From contig JAUVPT010000018.1 of NCBI GenBank assembly GCA_030598525.1, positions 1 to 16,245 of the forward strand: 16,245 nucleotides of DNA, given 5' to 3'. The stretch's first letter is position 1. Each line of letters starts with the position of its first letter. Below, piece after piece: positions 1 to 6,554 of the stretch. The position numbers and the translations under genes were made by a program. This DNA is from Gemmatimonadota bacterium. GTDB taxonomy: Bacteria > Gemmatimonadota > Gemmatimonadetes > Palauibacterales > Palauibacteraceae. The notes under the pieces are model-generated. The model was not told the DNA's origin. It did no database searches and saw only the letters and a list, made by a program, of their open reading frames with translations.

Positions 1-336
1 AGCCTGTGGGTCCTCGCCGTGTTCTTCGGCCGGGAGTTGTTGATTACATTTTTGCGCACTGCATCTGCCAGGCGAGGCAACGTGGTTCCGGCCAGTAAGC
101 TCGGGAAACGAAAAGCCCTCGCTCAGAACATCTTCATCGGTTCGATGATCCTGAGGCTCGCTTACCGCACGCCCGTCCTGGAGGAGGGGTGGGCGGGATC
201 GCTTAACCAGTTCTGGGCCGGGCTGCACGGGTGGTTAACGACGATCAGTCCCATCGTGGCGCTGGCCCTCACGATCGTGTCATTGGTGGTCTACGTCATG
301 AACTTTCGCCGCGTTCTGGGGGGACACGCCGATTGA
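1..336 (+). CDS. pgsA: PgsA C-terminal part (CDP-diacylglycerol-glycerol-3-phosphate 3-phosphatidyltransferase), 5' truncated
   Basis: Codons are open from base 1 to the TGA at 334-336, giving about 111 residues of C-terminus. The visible GRELLITFLRTASARRG, then VVPASKLGKRKALAQ, is the RE..I..LR and P.S..GK.KT..Q pattern of PgsA, which makes phosphatidylglycerophosphate from CDP-diacylglycerol and glycerol-3-phosphate in the inner membrane. A hydrophobic helix (roughly visible residues 80-103, PIVALALTIVSLVVYVM) followed by NFRRVL fits the last membrane segment. The diagnostic CDP-alcohol phosphotransferase motif (DG..AR, then G...D...D) lies upstream of the window and cannot be checked, so the call rests on the C-terminal pattern. 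The stop overlaps the TTG start of the next gene (TTGA), which suggests translational coupling. Confidence 0.8.
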   Translation, partial: SLWVLAVFFGRELLITFLRTASARRGNVVPASKLGKRKALAQNIFIGSMILRLAYRTPVLEEGWAGSLNQFWAGLHGWLTTISPIVALALTIVSLVVYVMNFRRVLGGHAD

Positions 337-845
337 CCCCTGGAAGTCCGCGACGGAATCGGGAGCGATCCGGTCCTGATCCGGCCGTCACGGTCGTAGA
401 GATGTTGCGCTCTGCCGGCGAGACGCTTGCGGTGGCCGAGAGTTGCACCGGGGGTTGGTTGGGTCGGGACATCACGTCGGTTCCGGGAGCCTCCGCCTCC
501 TTCTGGGGAGGCATCATTGCCTATGACAACTCGGCGAAGCTGAACCTGCTGGCCGTGTCGCCGGAAACACTCGCAGTTCAAGGGGCGGTTTCGGAGGCGA
601 CGGCCGCCGAAATGGCGTCGGGTGTCGCGGCGCTCTCCGGAGCGACGTGGTCCGTGGCGATCACGGGGCTTGCCGGCCCTTCCGGAGGGACGCGCGACAA
701 GCCCGTGGGGACTGTATGCCTGGCTGTCGCGGGGCCGGTGCCGTTGTCGCGCACATACCTGTTGCCGGGGGACCGGGAGAAGGTGCGAAGGGAAGCGGTC
801 ACCCGGGCGTTCGGACTTCTGGTGGAGGCACTCGAGAGCCGATGA
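333..845 (+). CDS. pncC: CinA C-terminal domain protein, nicotinamide-nucleotide amidohydrolase (PncC)
   Basis: A 170-residue stand-alone CinA C-terminal (PncC-type) domain. The family deamidates nicotinamide mononucleotide to nicotinate mononucleotide, recycling NAD breakdown products in the cytoplasm. Visible motifs are AESCTGG (residues 35-41, with the catalytic-type Ser37), SVPGASASFWGGIIAYDNSAK, LLAVSPETL..QGAVSEATAAEMASG, AITGLAGPSGG and KPVGTV. All are in the family order. The N-terminal MoCF-like half of full-length CinA is absent, as in E. coli PncC. The start is taken as TTG 333, with a G-run (317-323) about nine bases upstream and a 4-base overlap with the pgsA stop. A frame-compatible ATG at 231 would put 34 unlikely residues inside pgsA. 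The stop overlaps the next ATG (ATGA). The pgsA-cinA neighbourhood is common in bacteria. Confidence 0.88.
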   Translation: MTPGSPRRNRERSGPDPAVTVVEMLRSAGETLAVAESCTGGWLGRDITSVPGASASFWGGIIAYDNSAKLNLLAVSPETLAVQGAVSEATAAEMASGVAALSGATWSVAITGLAGPSGGTRDKPVGTVCLAVAGPVPLSRTYLLPGDREKVRREAVTRAFGLLVEALESR

Positions 846-1711
846 CGGAAGAACGGACGGGACCGCTCGAGGTCTCGGGGGGCGCGCGCCTCTTCTTCCG
901 AAGCCGCGAGGGGGAGAATTCGCGTGGCCGCCTGCTCGCCGGGCACGGCATCGGGGAGCACTCCGGCCGTTCCGGGCGTATCGCCAGCTGCGCGGCCGCG
1001 GCTCGCCTCGACTTTTTCGCTCTGGATCTGCGGGGGCATGGCCGATCGCAAGGACGCCGGGGGCATGCAGGTTCCTTCGACCGACTTCTGATGGACCTGG
1101 ACCGCATGCGGCGGCGTACCGGGAACGGGGACTCGAAGCTTCCCACCTTCTTGCTCGGCCACTCTCTGGGAGGCCTGATCGTCGGTCGCTACGTGCAGGA
1201 ATTCGGATTCCCGAGCCTGGCGGGCGCTGTCCTCGTGGCTCCTTTCGTGGATCTCGCCATGCGGCCTCCGGCCTGGAAGCTACGTCTGAGTGACCTCTTG
1301 GATCGGATGGTCCCGGCGTTCACGATGGACAACGAGATCCGCTCCGGGATGCTATTCCGCACGGCGGAGGACCAGGCGGCGCACGAGAACGATTCCCTGG
1401 TGCATCATCGGGTGAGCGCTCGTCTCTGGGGTGATATGAGGCGGCAGGCGGACATCCTGGTTCGCCGAGCCGATCAGAGCCGGACGCCGATCCTGGTCCA
1501 ACTGTCGGGTGACGATCGTGTCGTCAGCACCGCGGCCAGCCGTGAGCTCGCGACCCGGTTTGGCGGAGACACCCGGGTGATCGAGTACGGACATGCGTAC
1601 CACGACCTGTATCGTGATCCGGCAGCCGACGAGGCTGCGACCGACCTGGTACGGTGGATCGACGAGATTCTGGCGGGCAGAGGGGGCGCGGAAGCCGACG
1701 CCGCGGTATAA
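842..1711 (+). CDS. Alpha/beta hydrolase, monoglyceride lipase-like (serine aminopeptidase S33 / hydrolase_4 type)
   Basis: A 289-residue alpha/beta hydrolase. The oxyanion region GHGIGEHSGR (34-43) is the HG.GEHSGRY hallmark of monoacylglycerol-lipase/lysophospholipase-like proteins. LDLRGHGRSQGRRGHAGSFDR follows, as in that group. The nucleophile elbow is GHSLGG with Ser108, the acid is probably Asp225 (SGDDRVV), and the histidine is His254 (GHAYHDLY). All three catalytic positions are present and in order. No signal peptide or membrane segment is seen, so a cytoplasmic esterase/lipase acting on acyl-glycerols or lysolipids is likely; the substrate is inferred. ATG 842 overlaps the pncC stop, so it is probably translated with pgsA-pncC. 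Its TAA stop (1709-1711) lies inside a perfect TATAAT. Longer frames starting inside pncC are rejected. Confidence 0.85.
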   Translation: MTEERTGPLEVSGGARLFFRSREGENSRGRLLAGHGIGEHSGRSGRIASCAAAARLDFFALDLRGHGRSQGRRGHAGSFDRLLMDLDRMRRRTGNGDSKLPTFLLGHSLGGLIVGRYVQEFGFPSLAGAVLVAPFVDLAMRPPAWKLRLSDLLDRMVPAFTMDNEIRSGMLFRTAEDQAAHENDSLVHHRVSARLWGDMRRQADILVRRADQSRTPILVQLSGDDRVVSTAASRELATRFGGDTRVIEYGHAYHDLYRDPAADEAATDLVRWIDEILAGRGGAEADAAV

Positions 1712-1712
1712 T
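1707..1712 (+). promoter_or_regulatory. Probable -10 box of the grpE-dnaJ promoter
   Basis: A perfect TATAAT sits across the hydrolase stop codon in very GC-rich surroundings, 45 bases before the likely grpE start, so a transcript would begin near 1719. I see no good TTGACA at 15-19 bases upstream (the region is G-rich). I also see no CIRCE-type inverted repeat, so HrcA control is not supported here. It could be a chance match, but such AT runs are rare in this window. Confidence 0.5.
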
Positions 1713-1747
1713 ATCGGGCTGGAATGCACGGATTCGAAAGCACGACT

Positions 1748-1753
1748 GGAGGA
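1748..1753 (+). promoter_or_regulatory. Ribosome binding site deciding the TTG start of grpE
   Basis: GGAGGA (continuing as GGAGGAAG) lies four bases before TTG 1758. No ATG or GTG in the grpE frame is better placed: the ATG at 1724 is out of frame and the next GTG, at 1857, would remove the acidic N-terminal tail. The spacing is short but the match to the anti-Shine-Dalgarno is strong. Confidence 0.6.
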
Positions 1754-1757
1754 AGAC

Positions 1758-2408
1758 TTGTTCGGACGTAGAGGCGAGCCGATAGACGAGACCGTCCCCG
1801 ACGATGAAGTACTGCTGGACGACGAGGTAGAAGTAGCCGATCCGGCGGTCACACCGGTGGAGGCCGACGGTGTGCCCGAGGCCGAGGACCCGGAGGCTGG
1901 AGAGACGAGTGACGTCGAGGAATCGCCGGACGATCCGGCGCAGCGCCTGGCGGAGGAGCTGGAACTCGTCAGTGACCGACACCTGCGGTTGGCAGCGGAG
2001 TTCGAGAACTTCCGCAAGCGAACGCGGCGAGAGCAGGCCGAACTGTCCGTGGTGGCGCAGGCGGACCTCTCCCGACGTCTGCTTCCGACCCTCGACGATC
2101 TTGCGCGCGTCTCATCCACTCCACCCGAGACCACGACGGTCGAGGCCCTCGACGCCGGACTCGATCTGATCCTCCGCAACCTGCGCAAGGAGCTCGAAGA
2201 GGCGGGTCTCACGCGCATCGAGGCGATGGGCGAGAGATTCAACCCGGAGTTGCACCAGGCGCTGATGACCGTTGATACGCCTGACCGGGACCTGGACGAC
2301 ACGGTCTCGCGCGTCTTCGTCGACGGGTACGTGTTCCGTGATCGCCTCGTACGCCCCGCGCAAGTGGAGGTGCTGACCTACTCGCCTGAAGGCGGCGAGG
2401 ACCAGTGA
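1758..2408 (+). CDS. grpE: GrpE nucleotide exchange factor
   Basis: A 216-residue GrpE, the dimeric factor that releases ADP from DnaK in the Hsp70 cycle. A strongly acidic, probably disordered tail (residues 7-60) is followed by a long coiled-coil helix holding RLAAEFENFRKRTRREQ (77-93), the GrpE helix signature. The C-terminal beta domain has GERFNPELHQALM (158-170) and the end pattern GYVFRDRLVRPAQVEV (190-205), matching the usual GY...RvlRpA.V.V. The length is normal. The start is taken as TTG 1758 because of the GGAGGA just upstream. The frame is open further upstream, but that part overlaps the hydrolase gene. Its stop overlaps the dnaJ start (TGATG), so the two are probably translated together. 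dnaK and hrcA are not adjacent. Confidence 0.92.
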   Translation: MFGRRGEPIDETVPDDEVLLDDEVEVADPAVTPVEADGVPEAEDPEAGETSDVEESPDDPAQRLAEELELVSDRHLRLAAEFENFRKRTRREQAELSVVAQADLSRRLLPTLDDLARVSSTPPETTTVEALDAGLDLILRNLRKELEEAGLTRIEAMGERFNPELHQALMTVDTPDRDLDDTVSRVFVDGYVFRDRLVRPAQVEVLTYSPEGGEDQ

Positions 2409-3514
2409 TGTCGGCGCGCACGAAGGACTACTACCAGGAACTCGGTGTGCCGCAGAACGCCTCCGCCGGGGAGATCAAGAAGGCCTACCGCTCCCTCGCC
2501 AAGAAGTATCACCCCGACGCTAACCGGGACAAGCCGGGAGTCGGCGAGCGGTTCAAGTCGATCTCGGAGGCCTACACGGTCCTGTCGGACGCGGAGAGCC
2601 GCAAGAAATACGACCAGTTGAGGCGATACGGCGGGTTGGGCGGTTTCCGGCCGGGCGCGGGCCCTGCCCCCGGATCGGGGCCGGACGCCGGGCGCAGCTT
2701 CCGGTTCGAGGACCTGGGCGGCATCGGCGACATTTTCAGCACGATTTTCGATTTCGGGAAACGGACGACGGAGGATAGGCAGAAAGGTCCGGTTCGCGGG
2801 TACGACGTCGAGTACCTGATCGAGGTCCCTTTCCGAACCGCCGTGCGCGGTGGCAAGGTCACCATCAACGTGCCGTTGTCGGAGGAATGCGCGACGTGCG
2901 ACGGCACGGGGGCGGCCCCCGGGGCCGGTTCGGACACGTGCTCCGAGTGCCATGGCAGGGGTACGGTGACCTTCGGACAGGGAACGTTTTCCGTTCCGCG
3001 ACCGTGTCCCGCGTGCATCGGGCGGGGGCAGATCCCGCGAGAGGTGTGCAGCGCATGTGGCGGCCAGGGAGATGTCTCCTCACGTCGGCGCATCGCCGTT
3101 ACCGTACCGGCAGGAGTAGACGACGGTTCGAAGCTGAGGATCCCCGGCCAGGGAGAGCGTGGGCCCGGAGGCGGGCGCCCGGGCGACCTCATGGTGCGGT
3201 TCAAGGTCCACGAGGACCGGTTCTTCACACGGGACGGGCTGGACCTCATTTGCGAGGTGCCGATCAACGTCGCGCAGGCGCTGCTGGGTTCACGAATCCG
3301 CGTACGCACCGTCGACAACAAGAAAATCGTGCTGAAGATCCCGCCGGGAACGCAGTCCGGCACCGCGTTCCGCATCAAGGGCCAGGGCGTGGAAAAAGGC
3401 GAGCGCACGGGGGACCAGCTGGTCCGGGTCGTGGTCGGCGTGCCCGAGGACCTGTCGGAGGAAGGGCGCGAAGCCGTCGAACGTCTGGCCAGGGCAGAAG
3501 GTCTACGCCACTGA
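2408..3514 (+). CDS. dnaJ: DnaJ co-chaperone (Hsp40, type I)
   Basis: A 368-residue type I DnaJ that delivers unfolded clients to DnaK and stimulates its ATPase. The J domain (about 6-73) has KKYHPDANRD with the essential HPD at 35-37. A Gly-rich linker (75-106) comes next. The zinc-binding domain keeps all four CxxCxGxG repeats: C161/C164, C178/C181, C200/C203 and C214/C217, so two zinc sites are intact. The two C-terminal beta domains follow (GDLMVRFKVHEDRFFTRDGLDL, then VDNKKIVLKIPPGTQSG). ATG 2408 is preferred because it overlaps the grpE stop and has GGCGAGGA upstream; GTG 2405 would add one Met. The gene ends 17 bases from the convergent mnmA stop. Confidence 0.95.
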   Translation: MSARTKDYYQELGVPQNASAGEIKKAYRSLAKKYHPDANRDKPGVGERFKSISEAYTVLSDAESRKKYDQLRRYGGLGGFRPGAGPAPGSGPDAGRSFRFEDLGGIGDIFSTIFDFGKRTTEDRQKGPVRGYDVEYLIEVPFRTAVRGGKVTINVPLSEECATCDGTGAAPGAGSDTCSECHGRGTVTFGQGTFSVPRPCPACIGRGQIPREVCSACGGQGDVSSRRRIAVTVPAGVDDGSKLRIPGQGERGPGGGRPGDLMVRFKVHEDRFFTRDGLDLICEVPINVAQALLGSRIRVRTVDNKKIVLKIPPGTQSGTAFRIKGQGVEKGERTGDQLVRVVVGVPEDLSEEGREAVERLARAEGLRH

Positions 3515-3528
3515 CCGTGGGCGGTCCC

Positions 3529-3549
3529 GGATCAGCGCCTTTCTGATCC
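3529..3549. repeat. Inverted repeat at the dnaJ/mnmA convergence, possible terminator
   Basis: GGATCAG (3529-3535) and CTGATCC (3543-3549) are perfect complements around a 7-base loop, so the hairpin forms in either transcript. It overlaps the mnmA stop codon. The 10-base palindrome CGTGATCACG (3550-3559) follows directly. There is no T-run on either side, so this is not a textbook intrinsic terminator; it may limit read-through between the converging genes or protect 3' ends. Confidence 0.35.
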
Positions 3550-4620
3550 CGTGATCACGCCGCCTCCGAGCACGACGTCCTCGCGATAGAGCACGGCACT
3601 CTGACCGGGAGTCACTGCGTCCTGCGCCGCCAGGAGCTCCAGAGAGAAGTCCTCCGAATTGACGGCGACGACCCTGGCGTCGACGATCGGCGCACCGTGG
3701 CGGATTCTGACCCCGATGTTCTCTCCACGGCGTGGCGGGTCGGCCAGCCAGTTGGCGCCCCTCGCGGTCAGGCCAACCGATGCGAGCGCATTTCGGGGTC
3801 CGATGACGACGGTGCGCGACTCGGGGCGAATCTCGATCACGAACATGGGCTCGCCGAAACCCCCGGGTAGCCCCTTCCTCTGCCCTACGGTGAACCGGGC
3901 GTACCCCTGGTGCTCCCCCGCGACGGACCCGTCCTCCCGCACGATCGGGCCGGGCGAGAGCGCCGGGTGAGCCGCGCCCAGGTGGTCACGAAGGACGCCG
4001 GCGTAGTCATCGTCCGGCACGAAACAGATCTCGAATGATTCCGGCTTGTCGGCCGTGAGAAGCCCCAGAGACCGTGCCGCTTCACGTACGTCGCTCTTGG
4101 CCAGGTCGCCCACCGGGAGGAGCAGCCGATCGAGCACCGCCCGGGGGATCCCCCACAGGAAGTAGGTCTGGTCCTTCCGATCATCTTCGGCCCGACACAG
4201 AAGTGAGGCTTCGCCGCGCCGTTCCACCCGCGCATAGTGCCCGGTGGCGATGTGCGTACACCCCAGCTGGTCCGCCTGGCGGACCAGGTCCCTGAACTTG
4301 GTGAAGCTGTTGCACCGGACACACGGAATCGGAGTCCTCCCGGCCGCGTACTCCTGGACGAAGTCACGTATTACGTCGTCCGTGAACTCCTTTTCGAGGT
4401 CGAACACCCGGTGTGGCATCTGGAGAGCGGCCGCGACCGACCGCGCGTCGGCGATGCCTTCCAATCCGCAGCATTTCTGAGCGGGACCCGTGGCGTCCGA
4501 GTAGCAGAACGTCTTCATCGTGGCGCCGATGACGCGGTAGCCCTCGCGGACGAGCATGGCAGCGGCCACGCTCGAGTCCACTCCACCCGACATGGCGACG
4601 AGAACCGATGCCCCGGTCAC
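3532..4620 (-). CDS. mnmA: MnmA, tRNA-specific 2-thiouridylase (U34 s2 synthesis)
   Basis: A 362-residue enzyme that activates U34 of tRNA-Lys/Glu/Gln with ATP and inserts sulfur. The PP-loop is at the N-terminus (MSGGVDSSVAA, 10-20). The two working cysteines are in place: Cys100 in PIPCVRCNSFTKF and Cys199 in SFEICFVPDDDY, matching E. coli Cys102 and Cys199. GHYARV and KDQTYFLW are also family signatures. It belongs to the subtype with FCY....KCCG (Cys39, Cys50, Cys51) after the PP-loop. The GTG start overlaps the stop of the upstream cysteine desulfurase (GTGA), which strongly links the two as sulfur acceptor and donor. It is the last gene of the minus-strand run bshB1-desulfurase-mnmA. 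Confidence 0.93.
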   Translation of the reverse strand: MTGASVLVAMSGGVDSSVAAAMLVREGYRVIGATMKTFCYSDATGPAQKCCGLEGIADARSVAAALQMPHRVFDLEKEFTDDVIRDFVQEYAAGRTPIPCVRCNSFTKFRDLVRQADQLGCTHIATGHYARVERRGEASLLCRAEDDRKDQTYFLWGIPRAVLDRLLLPVGDLAKSDVREAARSLGLLTADKPESFEICFVPDDDYAGVLRDHLGAAHPALSPGPIVREDGSVAGEHQGYARFTVGQRKGLPGGFGEPMFVIEIRPESRTVVIGPRNALASVGLTARGANWLADPPRRGENIGVRIRHGAPIVDARVVAVNSEDFSLELLAAQDAVTPGQSAVLYREDVVLGGGVITGSERR

Positions 4621-5768
4621 GCGTCCGTTCCGCGAAGCCGCAGGACGGACTTCGTCACCTCGGCTACGGCCGTATCGATGTCAGCCACCGTCGTGGAGGG
4701 CCCGAAGCTGAATCGAAGCACCGCGTAGGATCCAGCCGGCCGGACCCCGATCGCTTCCAGGACGTGAGAGCCGGTTGAAGCCCCGCTGGCGCACGCGGAG
4801 CCGGCGGATATGGCCACGCCCGCCAGGTCGAGGGAGGTCAAGAGTGCCGCCTGATCGCAGCCCGGGACGCCGACGCTGAGGAGCTGCGGAAGGCGTTCCG
4901 GAGCCCCTTTCCCGTGGACCGTCACTTCGGGGATCGCTGCGCACAGCCGGTCCTCCAGCACGACCCGGAGTGCCCTCCAGCGATCGGCGGATCCCGGCAG
5001 TTCGGAAGTGGCCAGCCGAATCGCCTCTGCGAAACCCGCTGCGCCGAGCGGGTTCTGCGTGCCCGGCCACAGCGACCGCTCCTGCGACCCCCCGTATGCA
5101 AGAGGCTCGAGACGCACGTCACCGCGCCGGACGAGAAGGCCGATCCCGACGGGTCCACCCAACTTGTGGGCCGTGATGGTGAGCAAATCGGCTGGGACGT
5201 CCTCCAGGGACACGGGCACCTTGCCGCAGGCCTGCACCGCGTCGGTGTGGAAGACGGCCCCGTGCCGGTGGGCGATGTCGCACAGGTCCCGCACGCGCTG
5301 CACGGTACCCACTTCGCTGTTCGCCCACATTACAGAGACGAGCGTCGGGCGATCCGACGCCGCGGAGAGTCGCTCCGCCAGCGTCTGCGGGTCCAGCCAG
5401 CCAGTCGAGTCGACGGGAAGCACGTCCACGACGGCCCCCTCCGCGCCCGCCCGTCGGGCCGCCTCGAGGACTGCCTTATGCTCGACGGCGGAGACGAGAA
5501 TACGAGCGGTGCCCTCGCTGGCCCTCGCGAAACCGAGTACGGCCAGATTGTCCGACTGCGTGCCGCCGCCGGTGAAAAGGATGTCGGATCGTGAGGTCCG
5601 AAGGGCCGTCGCGATCTCTTCTCGCGCCCGTTCGAGAACCGCTGCGGCCCGCCCGCCGGGAGAGTGAAGGGACGCGGGATTGAAGTCCGCTTCGCCGACC
5701 AGGCGGTCCATCGCCTCCCACACCGGTTTTCGGAGTGGACACGTAGCCGCGTGATCGAGATAGATCAT
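4617..5768 (-). CDS. Cysteine desulfurase, NifS/IscS class, probable sulfur donor for MnmA
   Basis: A 383-residue PLP enzyme of aminotransferase class V that converts cysteine to alanine and forms a persulfide. It begins MIYLDHAATCPL, the classic start of this family, so the open frame further upstream (inside bshB1) is not used. ATG 5768 has only a weak ribosome site, and coupling from bshB1, 13 bases away, is likely. PLP Lys202 lies in ITAHKLGGPVGIG, and the Asp/His of HTDAVQACGKVP (174-185) are present. The persulfide Cys326 is in SAGSACASGASTGSHVL (321-337), the long-loop class I type. The direct overlap with mnmA and the lack of iscU/iscA around it point to a YrvO-like role in tRNA thiolation rather than general Fe-S assembly. 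That role is inferred from context. Confidence 0.92.
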   Translation of the reverse strand: MIYLDHAATCPLRKPVWEAMDRLVGEADFNPASLHSPGGRAAAVLERAREEIATALRTSRSDILFTGGGTQSDNLAVLGFARASEGTARILVSAVEHKAVLEAARRAGAEGAVVDVLPVDSTGWLDPQTLAERLSAASDRPTLVSVMWANSEVGTVQRVRDLCDIAHRHGAVFHTDAVQACGKVPVSLEDVPADLLTITAHKLGGPVGIGLLVRRGDVRLEPLAYGGSQERSLWPGTQNPLGAAGFAEAIRLATSELPGSADRWRALRVVLEDRLCAAIPEVTVHGKGAPERLPQLLSVGVPGCDQAALLTSLDLAGVAISAGSACASGASTGSHVLEAIGVRPAGSYAVLRFSFGPSTTVADIDTAVAEVTKSVLRLRGTDA

Positions 5769-5781
5769 GATCCGGTTGACG

Positions 5782-6504
5782 TCACAGGGAGCGTACCCGC
5801 ATTCCGGCGACGTCTTCAATCTCCACTGTTTCCTCCGTGTAGAAAGGCTCACCGTACCCTCGCCGTATCAGGCTTCCGTAGTGCCGGCTCTGCCCTTCCA
5901 CGAGATCGTACAGCGACTGCCCGGTGGGGAACGCTTCTCCCGCCTGCTGCGCCCCCTCGAACTGGGACGAGTACGAACGAATGGCCTCCATCTTCCGGCC
6001 GAACTGTTCCGTGATGTCCACCACGAACGTCGGCTTCACGGGGTCCTCCCTGAAGGCCAGGGCATACAGCAGCTTGTGGGGCCGATGGGTCGAGCCTGAA
6101 CCGTATCTGGCGAGGCCCGACAGGAAACAGGCGTCCCTGCATAGTTCTGCCGCCAGGCGGTGATCCGGATGCCGCCCACGCAGGAACGGCAGAATCACGA
6201 CCCTGGGTGTCAGCTCTCGGAGGAGCCCGACGATGTGCTCACGAGTCTCCCCGTCGTTCGTGATCCCGGCATCGGGAAGTTCGGCGTTGAGCCGAACGTG
6301 TACGCCGAGTATCCTGCTCGCCGCCGCCGCTTCGGTTGCGCGCAGTTCAGGGCTCCCACGCGTTCCTGCCTCGCCTCGGGTCAGGTCGAGAACTCCCGTC
6401 CGATTACCCTCGTCCGCGCACCGGGCGAGGGTACCGCCGCACAGTAGCTCGGCATCGTCCGGATGAGGGCCGATGGCCAGAACGTCGACCGAGTGATCCG
6501 TCAT
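5782..6504 (-). CDS. bshB1: BshB1, bacillithiol biosynthesis N-acetylglucosaminyl-malate deacetylase
   Basis: A 240-residue LmbE/PIG-L zinc deacetylase. In bacillithiol synthesis it removes acetate from N-acetylglucosaminyl-malate so that cysteine can be added by BshC. Zinc motifs are GPHPDD (His14, Asp17) and GRHPDHRLAAEL (His115), with the same spacing as the ligands of Bacillus BshB. Typical BshB1 segments follow: VLDLTRGEAGTRGSPELR, HKLLYALAF, VDITEQFGRKMEAIRSYSSQF and YGEPFYTEE. The match is closer to BshB1 than to MshB or LmbE proteins of antibiotic pathways, but bshA and bshC are not in the window. ATG 6504 has AAGGA four bases upstream. It leads the minus-strand group with the desulfurase and mnmA; all three handle cysteine or its sulfur. 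Confidence 0.88.
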   Translation of the reverse strand: MTDHSVDVLAIGPHPDDAELLCGGTLARCADEGNRTGVLDLTRGEAGTRGSPELRATEAAAASRILGVHVRLNAELPDAGITNDGETREHIVGLLRELTPRVVILPFLRGRHPDHRLAAELCRDACFLSGLARYGSGSTHRPHKLLYALAFREDPVKPTFVVDITEQFGRKMEAIRSYSSQFEGAQQAGEAFPTGQSLYDLVEGQSRHYGSLIRRGYGEPFYTEETVEIEDVAGMRVRSL

Positions 6505-6554
6505 GCCGTCCTTTCCGTCAGGTGTTGGCGAACAGGCAGGAAGTTACTGGAGAC

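Noticed and set aside
1640..1760. CIRCE (HrcA operator) before grpE
   Set aside because: I looked for TTAGCACTC with its inverted copy and found none.
1352..2302. A 316-codon Ser/Arg-rich minus-strand frame opposite grpE
   Set aside because: The low-complexity serine runs are the reverse reading of grpE's acidic codons, not a real repeat protein.
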